From Rallus limicola (taxonomy: Eukaryota > Chordata > Aves > Gruiformes > Rallidae): a stretch of 64,000 nucleotides of DNA. The stretch spans positions 78,666,520 to 78,730,519 of the forward strand of contig JAKCOZ010000001.1 in NCBI GenBank assembly GCA_022605955.1. The letters are read 5' to 3'. The notes under the pieces are model-generated. The model had not been told where the DNA came from. It saw only the letters and a list, made by a program, of their open reading frames with translations, and did no database searches. Below are positions 21,947-34,443 of the stretch, piece by piece (position 1 is the first letter of the stretch; each line of letters begins with the position of its first letter). A program made the translations under genes and the position numbers.

Positions 21947-24419
21947 TCCTTTGTGTCAGAGGCAGAAAGCCCCCAGGTTGTACAGTGAGCCCAGGAGAGT
22001 CCTGTGTGCTGAGGGCTGAAAGCCAGCGTGTAGGTGTCAGGAAACAGCGAGACGCTTCCCCACAGATGGCTCAGCAGAAGCCTGAATTACTCCTGCACTA
22101 CCAGCAGAAGCATTACCCTGCTTCAAGGATTAGCTAGCTGAGCGGCTCCAGCTCTGCAGCACCTTGACTTTAGGCAAACTTGCACCAGAGAAATTGATTG
22201 CAAGGCACTGAGTGTCTCAGCATGCAACAGGACAGGACAAGACAGAGACTTCATCCTCCTGTGGCTGGGGGAGGGACTTGTGGAGGAGATAACTGAGTGA
22301 TTGTCAGTCACAGACATCTGTGTGGTCATTGGGCATGGACCTTGGATGAGTGTCCTAACACTGGGACCTCTCTAGTAGAGGCTGTTTGAGAAGAGATTTG
22401 ACTCTTGGACACATCACCTAGGAGTGAAGGCAGAAGGAAGAGATCTAATCCAAGGCTGCTGGCAACTCTGGAAGCCCAAACCACTCAGGCTTTGCTTACT
22501 CATGCTCCAGGCTTTCCCTTTTTCTGTCCGCCACCTTTGGCATTACTGTCTCACTGCTACACACAGAGCCAGAGTTCAGGCGGTGTATCCCACAGTAGGA
22601 CTGGAGGGGTTGAGGGTCAGCACTGCAGGAATATTCTTCCCCCCAACCTGGTCAGAGCTGTATCCTGGCACAGGCAGCACAGTTCTGAACTGAGACTCAG
22701 GTCTTGGGAAGGTGGGTCTGTGCAGAGCCATTTGTTTTGGCTAGAGCAGTCAGAGTGGATTCATTGGAGGGGACAGGGAGGTATCCAGTGTGCCATAACC
22801 TTCCTTATCTCTGCCTGGGGCAGTCTGTGTTCCCAGCCACACAGTGATGAAGTCGTTGCACTGGTACGACCTTCCCCCTTCCACCACCGCCATGGCTGTG
22901 TCCAGCCCAGGCAAACACAGCAGCCTGCACTCCAGTGCTCTGGGTGGCAACTCTGCGCCTCTCCGGGACGTCTGTCCCTCTCTGCTCGCATTTCTTCCAC
23001 TGAAAGGACACGATGTGAGGAGCTCCATGAAATCTCCACCCTGAGGTCACCACAAAGCTCAGCTCCTTCCCAAGCAGTAAGTGCTTCTTGATCCTGGAAG
23101 AGATGCTGCTGGAGAGGGTGGCTTACTGCTGCAGGCTGTATGCAGTTTATTCCTGCAATTTGTTTTTTCTTGCTTTTTCGCTGCCAGGCCCTGCGGGGCC
23201 TGATGCTGTGTCAGCAAGAAGACAGGCCCACAAACCTCATCTCTGGGTCCTGCAGCAGTTAAGCCATAGGAGAGGAAATGCTGTGGAAGACGTTCACTGA
23301 CTTGTGCTGTAAAGGAGTTAGCTCTTCCTCAGCACTGTGAGCCTCCCGAGGACTTACTCCATCTGGGCTGAGTGTCTGCAGCTGCTCCTCGCTCTCCTGG
23401 CTTGCTGCTCTTGTGAGCAATGCATGGCCCCGTGAGGGTCTGAGGCACCTTACAGGACTGAGGGAGAGAGCTGTTCACACTTACCACCTTCCCTTTTGCC
23501 AAAGGATTTGGCTACAGGGCAGCAGGGACCTTGATGGTGTCCTCTGCTGTGGGCAGGCATGTGATGCTGTGCTCTGGCTATAAAGCTGTTAGCAGTGGCG
23601 CTGAGAACTTGCCCCTTCATTGCACTGAAGGCAGGGGAGAAGCAAGCAGAGCTGTTGCCCATTCCCAGCTGGTGGGGTGTATTTCACAAAGAAAAAGTAA
23701 GGAGGAGCCACCAGCAGCCCTAGAGGAAGGGCAGAGAGGGGGTGGTGTGGAGGCAGGAGGGAAACCTGCTGAAAAGGTCAGTCATGAGTCATGTCCACAG
23801 GTGACACGGCCTGTAAAGCAGTGCTGGAGAGTGGTGTCACCTCTGTAGGTGCGACCCTCTGAACACTGCATGTGCTACAGCAAGCAAAACCTTCCCTGTG
23901 AGCTGAGGAGGTGGCACTACTGTTCTGCTGGGAGTGGAGGTGAGCCCTGGAGAGGTCAAGTGGTTCCCTCAAAGTCACCCCTGAAATCCATGTCCAAGGG
24001 ATGTGACAAAGCCCCAGTGGTCTTTTCTGCCAAGCTCCTGGTCAGACTACAGTCTGATCATTTTTTGGGGAGGCTTGCTGAGCTGTCTTCTGCCTAGACA
24101 CTTCTCTGTCCCCAGTGTCCTCCCTTCCCAACTCTTCTGCTCAGCCTTCTGGATGTGTTGAAGGAGTGACAGCAGGACCTGGGGCGGGGCGCCAGGTGCG
24201 TCTCTCCCAAGGTCCAAAGCTGTGGCAGTGCCTCTCTCTCCTCCTTGCAAATCTGCTTCAGGAGATGTGTGACAGAACAAGCAGTCCTTGATCTAAAACC
24301 TGCCATCCTTTGAAGAGCCTGTGCTTCAGTGAAGCAGCCGGCAATTGCTGCCTGAAGAAAGCTGAAAAGCCGCTCTGCAAGCTCTGCAGTTTCATTTCTC
24401 TCCCCCTTGAAGCACCAGA

Positions 24420-24720
24420 ACTGTACACTAATCAAGCTATTTCTGCTACGAGCTGGGGAGGAAAGAAAGAGAGATTGTTAGTGTTATTGCTATTTTTAAA
24501 TACTTTGCAGACTCTTGAATAGGATGATGATGGGGGCCGCGTAAGGACCCAGACAGAGACAGATTGATGTGTGGTAAACGCATCTGTTATTCTTCAATTG
24601 AGAGGCAGCTCTTTCGGCAGCGCGACTCCAAAGGTGTAGCAAAGGAGCCGCTGTGAGAAGCCGGCGAGGCTTCGGCTCTGCGCTCCCGGGGCTCTCCGCC
24701 TCCTCCTCAGCCATCCGTGA
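24420..24720. promoter_or_regulatory. Candidate regulatory patch: MEF2 site beside a small CpG cluster
   Basis: A textbook MEF2 site (CTATTTTTAA) lies at 24490-24499 in an AT-rich segment. At 24600-24720 about eleven CpGs fall within 120 bp, standing out from the flanks. On the minus strand an ATG at 24714-24712 opens a 72-codon frame starting MAEEEAESPG with G at +4, but no good donor follows it. It could be a minor promoter or an enhancer. No transcript is proven. Confidence 0.3.
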
Positions 24721-26581
24721 GGCTGCAGAGGGGCTCTGGGCTTGCAAAAAACCTCCTGGAAACGGGCTTACAGTTCCACAGCGTGTGTAAGGCTTGCTGC
24801 GTGTGTGGCAGAGGCTTCACACGTCCTCTGTGTGGGCTGAGCGGTTGCCTGTCTCTGCAGGTACCCTGCACCCTCGGGATGGGGTCTGCCCGTGAAAGGC
24901 GAGAGAGAGCCTGAGTGGCTGCCTTTCCCCCAGATCCTACAAACCCAAATCCCTCCTGCCCACCAGCTAAAGAAATGCAGAACAAAAGGAAACCTCAAGC
25001 TTTGGCCTCACCCCGGCAGTGGGGAATATTCCCACGTGACAGCGGGGAGCACAGGATGGGAGCGGGGAAGTGGGAAGGAGCGCTGTACTGATGGAGAAGC
25101 TTAAAGAAACCCAAGCTTAAGGGACAAATTCAAATTGAATTTCCCCAGTGGCAGGTGAGGAACTTGAAGCTATGTAGCCATCACCTGAAGGCAGCGAGCA
25201 CTGCTGGTCTCCCTGGTCTATTGAGCTGTTTGGGTAGCTGTACCTCCCCTAGGGGATGCCACTTCAGCATCCCGCCCCTCTGCAAAACTTCTGCAAGGGA
25301 AAATGTGTATTTACCTTTCAATCGATTTGTAAACCATCCTCTAATGTCAAGCAGAGAGTTATATCCTGAAGGTTGATTTCTATAGGATGGCTTAAAAAGG
25401 AAAAAAAAAGAGTCACTGTCTATGAAAATGTCAGCTTGAAGAATAATTCCTCTGCCATTCTGTCAGTCTCATCTCTCTTAAATTCAGTAAGGCTCTTCCA
25501 TAAAGGTAAGTAGCTGCTTTTATGAGAAACTACTTCTTAAGTGAGCTACCTGTTGAAAGTACAGGCCAGATCCTCTGTGCCATTGCATCAAACTGATGCT
25601 GGATTAGCTTTTGAAAGCGCTGTCACCGCCATTTCTAACAGCCAACATTAGTCTCAGGTCCAGAAGGATGCGAAGGGCCCTGCTTTCCACAACCACTGTA
25701 CTGACGGCGATTGCAAGTCCTCCTTTTTCCGTATGCGGATCATGACATGTCCTTTGTCTGTTCCCTTTGGGAGGCAGAGGGAGCTGGGGGTGGAGAACAG
25801 AGGGCAGTTGTCACCCAGCTCCCCGGCTATATGAGAAAGTGGCTTCTGTTTCCGAGCTTCGCTCCGCGTCTTTCATCGACATCAAATTAAACAAGACTTC
25901 CTTTTGTACGAGGGGAATGAATGGTTCGCGTGAGGGTCAAGCAGCACGGCCTGCACAGGCTGGAACCTGCCTCACACAGTATGGGCTTGTCCTGGAGACA
26001 CACAATGGCGGCCAGTTGTGTGTACCCCCGGGGCTGGCTCCCTTCCTGGCGCTGGACGCACGGGGGCACAGTCCATACATCCAGGAGGGTAAGGAGGCAA
26101 ATGCCAGGGCAGCGCTGGCCTCCCCAACACCCAGTGCTGCGTCTGCGCAACGTTTGGTGGCTGGCAGAGTGGGGTGTCCCCTCCCTTGCTGGGGGTTACT
26201 GCTTGGGTGCAAACCTGAGTTCGGTGGAGTGGCAGCTGTAAAAGGTCTTGTAGGAGAGACTTAGGCTTGGAGGTCACACGGGACATTTCCCTTGATGAGG
26301 CAGTGTTCTGGTCTGGGTAACACCTCTATTTGTAATTTTTGGTCTTTAAATCAGATGCAGCTGTGAATCCCTGTGGATTCTCCAAGTCAGCAGCATGCTG
26401 CCTCTGACACAAGGGTGTGAAGAGATCTTGCAAATGCAACAGAAGCTTTTGGCCACCTTCTGCTAGAAGAGTGTCTGCCTCCTGCTGTGAGTTATGGATA
26501 GAGAAAGATGCATGCTGGTCTCTTCTGGTGTGCACCTAGATGTTCGTTCATCTGGTCTTGCTGTACATATTGGTCCTTCTG

Positions 26582-26613
26582 ACTGCCAGCTACTGCCACC
26601 AGTAGCTGGCAGT
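26582..26613. repeat. Perfect short hairpin (14-bp arms, 4-nt loop)
   Basis: ACTGCCAGCTACTG at 26582-26595 is exactly complemented by 26600-26613, with loop CCAC. It has no terminator context and no obvious role. Confidence 0.9.
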
Positions 26614-29600
26614 GAGGCCAGGACACCGAGGCTGGGCAGAGCCTGCCCTCATGGCAGGTCTGAATTTCTGGGTGAGAGAGCAGAATCTGTCAATGTAGAG
26701 AGGTACATGGTGTGCAGCTTGCTTTGCCATGTGGTTTGCCTACTACGGTCTCTCTCCCTCAATGTGAACAGCCTCCACCACTCTAATGGAGCTCTTCTTA
26801 GGTTTATGCTTGGGAGACGGCTTGGTCACTATTGCTTCAATGCATTTAACATTCCTCATCTGCTTTCTGGAAATCTCCTGAGCACTGCTCAGGCCAAGGT
26901 GATTACAGCTGTGCTGAGTGGCATGGCAGAAAGTAAGAGCAGAGCAGAGCGGAGAGATCTGAGTGCCAAGATATGCTGCTTCCATGTCCATCAGCAGTGA
27001 AGAAGTGTGTGTCCATGGATAAAACCAGAGCTTGAACAGGACAACAGGCTACAGATGTAAGGGTCTGGGGAAGTAGTAAGGACTCTTGGTGGTTGCTATA
27101 CAGTGCTGGGCTTTTTGTTAAAGGCACCTCAACGTTAAAGCTGTTGCTTTTGAGTGCTTATAGTGTGTAACCAGCTCAGTAATTTTTGCAATGTGAAACT
27201 CTCTCTTCATCCCAAAACAAGAGCATTGCAAAGTGGTTCTGGGACAATGTGATGTGATGGTGCTGTAAGGGGGCTCAAAGCTTTCAGACCCCTGTGCAAT
27301 CCTCTGCAAGGACTGTGCTTATGCTGATGGGCTGCCTTTAAGAACAAGAGGCAGCCCCACCCAACCTGAAACAGGTGGAGATATTCTCTGTGCAAAGAAA
27401 TGGGATGAGCTTATGAAGACTGATATGGAATTCCCTTCCTCTCCATCCTCCTCCATCTGTTGACCTCATCTCAGAGCTGAAGAGGCCACTCTGCGTGGGA
27501 GACTTGAATGGCAATTCAGACTTTGGGCTTATTTGGCTCTCAGCACCTCGCCCACACAAACCCTGCCAATAGTCATTATTGTGATGTCTTCAGAGTTACT
27601 TCCAGTGAGAAATATTAGGAGGAAAATGATGGGTGGATGTAACATAATGAGCTGACACCACATGCACCTCATATCTCCTCCTTATTTCAGTCTCATCCAT
27701 GGTGAGCAGCCTCCTTGGTTTCTTTTTTTCTGTGCTTTCCATCTCGAAATTGGCCAATGATCAGGCCAGGGGCATGAAATAAGCATGGATGTACAAAGGT
27801 GTGTGTGCATGCATGCATGTCCCTGTGTGGATGTGTGTGCACACCGGTGCTACTCAACGAGTAAAGCTGATGTTAACTCCTTGACGAAGCCATGGCTCAT
27901 CCTTCACCTGTCTTTGCAGATCTGATTTTGTCAAGCAGGACTAATTTTGTCAATAGGGTATGCAACATTGACCCAAGGAGAGCTAATACTCTCAATAAGA
28001 AGAAGAGTACACATTTACTTTTGTATCCTTTAAGACCTGAATATACTGGGAAATTGAGTAGTGTGAGCAGTTATTGCTCCAGCTATGTTAACTCCCGCAT
28101 GTGCATAATCTATTCTGGAATAAGATTAATTACTCCATAGTAAGAAAATGCTTTTATTCTAGAACAGTATTTCCCTATGGGTCAATTATACCAAGAGCAG
28201 AGAGAGAAACAGTTTTCCCTGCCTTACCAAACTTCAGGATGCAAAAACTGTTTTCTGATCTGCACCAGAATGAAAATCAGATTCTTTTGAGGTTTTTCAG
28301 GGAAAATAGAGAGGTCAGGAAGACCTCTTTAGCAGCCTGCTGATCAGTGTCTGCTATGGGTGGAGGACCCACAATTTGAGGTCCCTTGGCTGGATGATCC
28401 ATGGATGGACATTTATTTGTAAACCCTGCTTAGAAAGAAATCTCCTGAAAACACTTCAGTATAATAAGTACGTGTTCTGACTCCTACTGTCTTTGTTGGG
28501 TTTTTTTAGTTGAAATGTGCTTGTCCTTGAGAAAAGTTTCTTCTTTGATAAAATCAGTTGGTATTTTCCAATGAAACGCTGGTTTGTTAAAAAATTCATG
28601 ACCAGCCTTAGTAGTATTAGCATAGATTTAATGGTATAATTATCTAACTATAGTTATGCTGGTCAGTTCCCCAAGGAAACAAAGCTCTAAGCTCATTTCT
28701 TCATGTGCGTTCGAGCTCAGATGATAATGCAAGTAATCCTCTCCTCCAAACATCAGCCTCTCATCTCTTCCCTCAAACTACCCTTGCTCATGGTGCTCAG
28801 TAGCACCTACGTGATCCTACCTGTGCCCCCTCCTGCCCTGCAGCCCCCTGTCCTGCCCTTTCCTTCCCGGGCTCCCACACATACACTAGCCTCTGTTGTA
28901 AGGTGGGATCCTCCTGAGGTTTCAGCAGCATCTCGCCTTTCTAATATTCAAAATCCCCACGCGCTGCAGGGGCCTTCCACTCCTCACTTTCTGTTTGCAG
29001 CCCCACTGGCACCTGGGACCGCTCTCAGGCCAGTGACCTTGAAGCAGCAGGCTCCGTGATCTCGTCACCAGCCTGCCCGCCCGCCAGCTTGCCTGTGCCT
29101 TCCCACTGCATCCTCCCCCTCCACAGGCACACTTTGAGCTTGTTGTAGCATCTGCTGCCCTCTCATTTGGAGCCTTCACGGTGAACACGCTGCTGCCCTC
29201 AGCTAACTGTCAGTATGTATCATGACATCCCATTAGCACAATCCACACTAATGACTGTGAAAGATGCATCCATTTCCATTCTCTAAAGGGCTTCTGCTGG
29301 CTGAAGTCCAGCCGCAGGGTGAGGCTGGGGAGGGCAGCAGGGGGACAAATCTTGGTGCTGACAGAGCGAAGCACACACAGCATTACCCAGCGCTCTTCTC
29401 TCCCACGGCGTGGCAGCGGTCAGGGGGTGAGTGAGGGAGGGATTCCTCTCTTGGCAGCTCAGTGCTCGGTCAGGGCACTGCAAAGGTGTGAGCTGGCCCC
29501 GGGGAGACGGGGAATGGCCTGCCTTTTGCCATCTGTATGGACAGGGCAGCTCTCCAGTTATCCAGGCTGCGACTACCTACAGCGGCCACTTCTCTCTGAA

Positions 29601-30429
29601 GTGAGTGTTAAGAGTTAAATCTGGGTCAAGAGTTTAATAAAGTTCACGGGCCCAGTGTGGAAGAGCCAGGAGATGGGATGCAAAAAGTTAGTAGGCAGAC
29701 CCTTGGGAAGGGGGGTGTATGTGGCAGGGAGAGGGAACATGTCTGGGGATCCATGATGCCTACACAGCACTCAGTTCACCCCAGATGTCCAGGTCTCTGC
29801 TCTTGGGGTCTATTTCTACATGGCCCCACTTTGATTTTTCCTCCCCAAATGGCCCCCCATGGGGAAGGATTCACTTCTTCCAGACATCCAGCATTCTTCC
29901 CCCACTCCTTTTCAACACTTTCTTTATCCAGATCCTGTTTGTGACCCTTTTATCCAACCAAATGGGACTTTACTGCAAAAGGAACTGAGTGACTTGACTA
30001 ACAGTGGAGAGAGGAAGTGAGGCAAGAGGAGATGCTTCTAGCTTCTGCTGTGCTCTGGCATTCAAGTAGAGGAAAGTCAATTCTCTTACAATGAGACAAA
30101 ATCTTAAGGGTTATGAGAAATCAGGTTTGAATTCTGAACCCAGGAGTGATCTCTTGCAGCAATTCCTTGTGGAAGTTTTGGTTCAGGTTCAGGTGGAAGA
30201 ACATTCAGCGGGACTGAGACCCAGGGCAATCAAATGTAGTGGCACTATTCTCCTCTTAGGAACCAACATCATTTCTCCCTGGCCTTTCTGATACTCTGAC
30301 TAGAAGCTCCCACCCACTGCTGGCACAGATCATTCTGTGTTACCTAGCACAGAGGCCACCATACATGAAGTATAGGGAGCTTCCATCTCTGCCCACAGGA
30401 AACTTTTCCATGACCCAGTGCAAGTTGCC

Positions 30430-31950
30430 TGACACCAAGTTGGAATTATCCTCTTGTGCTCCTACTTATGCCAGCTTGTCTCCCTGCCTCCTTAGCAGCC
30501 CTGCCCTTTAGCTATTGATGAATAGCTGTGTTCACTTTTGGTCATCTGTTATCCCAGAGATATAGATTTAACTTCTGTAATACTTGCTGCAAATTTGACC
30601 TTCTAGCCCTCTGACTGGTCTCATCATTTTCCTCTGATCTTCAATTCCAGAAATTGCCAGAAGTGCTCCCAGTGCACAGTTGATGCAAACTCTTGCTGGA
30701 GTCAGTTTTTTCCCCATCTTTGTTAAGTGCCCAAAGCAACAATGACCATTTTCAGCACATTTTTATATTAAAACCTTCTGTTTAGATGGTGCTTCCTCTC
30801 CCTAGGACCTATGCTTTTCCCAGCAACATTTTGCATATCTTCTATTTGCTGAGTATGTGCTAGTAATATTTTAGCCTTGACTTTTTAAAATTAATCCCAT
30901 CTGGACATTTCTTGCTGAGGTTTCCAATCTCTCTTGCTCTGTTTCTTGTTTGCTTTGGTCTTCATTATTTCATCCCCAAGGATCCAAGAAATGGTTCTGT
31001 ATTCCTCCTTTGATGTCTATCCTTGTCTCCACTGCCTGCATGCTCTCCTTTTGCATTTTAATTCATTGAGAAGTTTCTTGCTTATCCAAAGGGGCCTTAT
31101 GCTGAAATACCCAGTCTTCCTGACCAATAAGATTGTGTGTTCCTAAGCTCTCAGTAATTCTGCATTAAGAATCAGTCAAGTCTCCTGGGTACTCAATCCC
31201 TCATGGCAGCTTCTCAAGTGATTATGCCTAGAAAGTCTCCAAAAAAAGACAAAGTTTGTTCTGTGACAGTCCAAAGTATGAACTGCTGTTTATCTTCCCA
31301 CCCACCCTCTAGATCTTAAACTCAATTATTGTGTAGTTGCTGTAGTCCAAACCACTCTCTGTGGCTACGTTCACCACCACTTTTCCCTGTTTGTGGGCAG
31401 AAAGAAGAGTAATGGTTTGCCCCTGTAGCATTTTGAGCTTCCTAGGAAATCAGTGGGCTTCCTGTTGCTCTCCCAGCAGGTATCTGGATAGTTGATATCC
31501 CCTGTGAGGATTAGGGCCTGCAGTAAGCAGACTTCTGTTAGCTGTTTTTAGAAAGCCTCATCCTTGGTTAGGTGGTTTGTGATGGAACCCCAGTGCAATA
31601 TCCTCATGTTTCTTTCTCTGATGACCTTGTGTCAGAGGCTGACCATTTGATTGAAGTTCTCTGCAGCCAACGAGCTCCTTTACATAGGACTGAACTCCCT
31701 ATACTCTTATCCTCCTCCTCTCCTTCCTAAACAAACTGCAACTCATCTTTGGCCGTGGCTCCATTTATAAATAACGTCCCACCCCATCTTGGTGACCCCA
31801 CACGATCTTTCCTAGTTCACCACAGACTGAAAGACAGGAAAGAAACCTGGATGCAGGTTCACCCTGTTCCTCCCCATTTCTTCCTTTCGGGCAAGACACT
31901 TCTTGCACTCTGTCTTGGTTTCTGGCCATGTTTCCTTACCTTGTGATCAT
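30430..31950 (-). mobile_element. Ancient CR1-type LINE relic (antisense)
   Basis: The plus strand shows the antisense of an old CR1-like LINE. At 31455-31530 'tctcccagcaggtatctggatagttgatatcccctgtgaggattagggcctgc' matches the well-known block. At 31630-31790 'ctgcagccaacgagctcctttacataggactgaactccctatactcttatcctcctcctctccttcctaaac' is another. The left part is too decayed for a firm boundary. All reading frames are broken. The identification rests on remembered block order, not on an alignment. Confidence 0.55.
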
Positions 31951-33424
31951 CTGTATCGTGACACACTGGTTCCTCCCCTGCTGCAGTCTTAAGAACCCTA
32001 TTGTGTGGTGCTAAGTGACCAGAAGGAAGTGTTTTCTGAGGCATGATGGTGAAAAAAACCCTAAAACAAACACAGAAACTTAGATATTAAGATTCAGAAT
32101 AAGGATAAAAAGAATAAATAAGCCTTAGCAATAAAACATTTTACAGCTATAACCTGATTTCCACTGCTGCCCTGTAAGTTGGGTACTATACATTATGTAT
32201 TGTGACAGGGTGGTCTTGCTAAAAGCGAAATGACGCGTGATGTGAGTGAGAGATTCATGGTGCATTGGAGGCTGTCTTGTCTTGCCTGTCTGGCTGAGCT
32301 TTGTGTGAAACTGATACGCTCTGATTATCTGTGATAATATGACCTGATGGCCAGAGGGAGCTCCATTACACAGCACTACAGCAGAAAGAGCTCTGCAACA
32401 CTTGGTTAAACATTTCTGAGTATGCTGAGAAACTCTGATGTGATGGAGCACAGGACTACTTCCAGGCTTCCCTCCCCCAATAAAAGCCATTTGAATGTCT
32501 TTTGATCATCTCTGGATGGACACATTAGCAGAGAGGATGAATCAGGCCCTAAGAAGAATCATATGCAGGTGAATGGAGCTCAGGTAAATTTTGTCCTGCA
32601 TTTTGGGAGGTTGCGCAGGACTCAGCGGGACCTTCTCCATTTGATGTATTGAGTGGCTGACAGCCCTAAGCCTCCTGGATCTCAGTCCAAAGCTAAACCC
32701 CAAACACTTCCACCACAGTTTAGAGATAAGAGAGAGAAGCTTGTGGGGGAAACACTCAGACAAAAGCAGTGAGGCAGGCTGGTTGATGAAACTAATCAAG
32801 CTGGCAGTGAGAAAGAGCTTTGTTGTTGCTACCTGCAATGGAAGATAAACTACTGGCAAAATGGCAAGATCTGTTTGGGCTGAGCAGGGAAGGGGGATGT
32901 GAAGATCACGGGATGGAACAGTCCGAGGAGAATCTTTGAAGTTGTTTTACTATGACTCGGGCCCGAACGAAATCCCAGGAAGCTCTGAGCTGCACTTCAG
33001 AGGTGAGGAGAGAAAAAAGGAAAAAAAAAAAAAAAAAGACCAAAAAGAAGACCTCCCTTTTTGTAGTTTTTGTAGGTGGAAGCACACAGTCACCAGGGCG
33101 TGGGCAGTGTGCAGCCAAGGGGCTGGACAGTGGGAAAAGCCCACAGCTGCAACAGGTCTGGCTAAGTATTCATATGTAGGAAAGGCAGACCAGTGCAGGG
33201 CAATACCTGCTATCAAAACGGCCTGCTTTTGCCCACCAGCAGTCCTCCAAATGTTGGGAGAAGAAAGGAAGCAGCACAGGACTTGGTGTCCACAGCTCAC
33301 AGAATCACTGCCTTTGCTATCTCTCCACAGCACACAGTGCTTCCCAAGAGCTAAATTCTGCTTTGAAGCACCAGTTACCCTCTGCTTCACCTAGACAATC
33401 TGCTAGATCTGCAAAATAAAGCCA
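31951..33424. other. Noncoding intergenic DNA
   Basis: No supported gene. A 17-A run at 33021-33037, preceded by further A-rich sequence, gives pseudo-coding lysine-rich frames that should be ignored. Confidence 0.4.
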
Positions 33425-34225
33425 GATAACATTACTGTACTCTACCTTGCCAATGTGCATGGCTGATTGCCCCGGGATAGGGACGAAACCTGTAAACCTG
33501 CTTGGCCACCCCTAAAAGGCTACACTGCTCTCTGGATACTGGGGGCCTTCGAGCATCTGATGGACCAATTTCTGCAGCTCCAAGTGGAGGATATGGCAGC
33601 TGAGTTAGAGGGCACAATCTCTTACAGGACTGATGGAAGCAATGTTCAAGCCCAGTGAAGTTAGTTCAAAAACTAAATAGCCCAAGTGGGGATTACTGTC
33701 AGCCTTCTTTACCTTTCCTGCTAAACACATACTAGCTGGTTCAGAGACCAAATACATAAAGTATCTGATGGGAAAATCAAAACCAAGTTGTTTCTGAAGT
33801 TGGAATTTTAGGGGAAGTGCTGAATTCCTTGCCTCAAAAAGAAAGACAATTGAGGGTGGAATGTTATTATCAGAGATCTATTTTTGAATTTTTGCTTATT
33901 ACCGTGTCCCTCTGTCCAGTTTGCTGAAAAAAAGCCAAAAAGAAGAGAAGTAAATTAGATGGAAGATCATCAATGGAAGATCATCAATGCACCTTTGATG
34001 TGATAAAAGAAGCCCTCAGCCCAGAGCAAATGTTGATAAGCTCTGATTTTAAGAGATCATTTATAGCACAAATGTATATGACCAAAATAGGACTGGGAGC
34101 AGTAGCCAAGAGAAGGACATGAAGAACAGTGTATCTTATATCAGGAAGAAAATGTGCCCTTGGGAGTCACAGCACAGTACTGTTGAGAGGCTGTCTGGCA
34201 GTGACACGGTTCTGCAGAGCCTTCA
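33425..34225 (+). mobile_element. Ty3/gypsy-type pol fossil: reverse transcriptase to RNase H
   Basis: Read across three plus frames, the motifs of a gypsy-type RT follow in the right order and spacing. A Y-x-TL...W-x-I-x-P block lies at about 33434-33475, an ATPKRL block near 33506, and GAFEHLMDQFLQ at about 33541-33579. The YxDD catalytic box is lost and appears as AELEG. QVGITVS lies near 33682 and a YYQRSIFEF piece near 33866. At 33990 TFDVIKEALSPEQMLISSDF begins, followed by GLGAV, which is the RT/RNase H connection. After a TGA, the serine-rich SGRK...HSTV segment ends at about 34225. At least three frameshifts and several stops make it inert. LTRs, gag and integrase are not visible. 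Confidence 0.75.
33961..33988. repeat. Perfect 14-bp tandem duplication inside the pol fossil
   Basis: GGAAGATCATCAAT occurs twice in succession. It lies just before the TFDVIKEAL segment and contributes to frame loss. Confidence 0.95.
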
Positions 34226-34408
34226 GGTAGTGAGAGGCCAGAATTAATCCTTAAATACAACAAGCACCTTCCTTAAACCGATCTTTAAATACAAGCACCC
34301 AGCTTGCTTGAACACACAGAGAAGGATGCACATATAAAAAGGTGCCACTCACAGTCCCAAGGTGAAAAAACAAACAAGAAGCCATGGGGAAAAAAATGGT
34401 TAATCATG

Positions 34409-34443
<35 letters not shown>

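Larger units (their letters stand above)
21947..30429. other. Noncoding intergenic DNA
   Basis: I found no coding exon that I can support in this 8.5-kb stretch. It contains a candidate regulatory patch at 24420-24720, a short hairpin at 26582-26613 and a GTGT/GCAT-rich stretch at 27800-27845. The 228-codon (22405-23091) and 168-codon (26494-27000) open frames look like chance. Confidence 0.4.

Noticed and set aside
22405..23091. 228-codon plus-strand open frame
   Set aside because: No recognisable domain, no signal of splicing or promoter, and antisense frames of similar quality overlap it.
26494..27000. 168-codon plus-strand open frame
   Set aside because: It spans a hairpin and shows no domain; no supporting context.
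32950..33390. Lys- or Phe-rich frames (146-152 codons)
   Set aside because: They run through the A-rich tract around 33010-33037.
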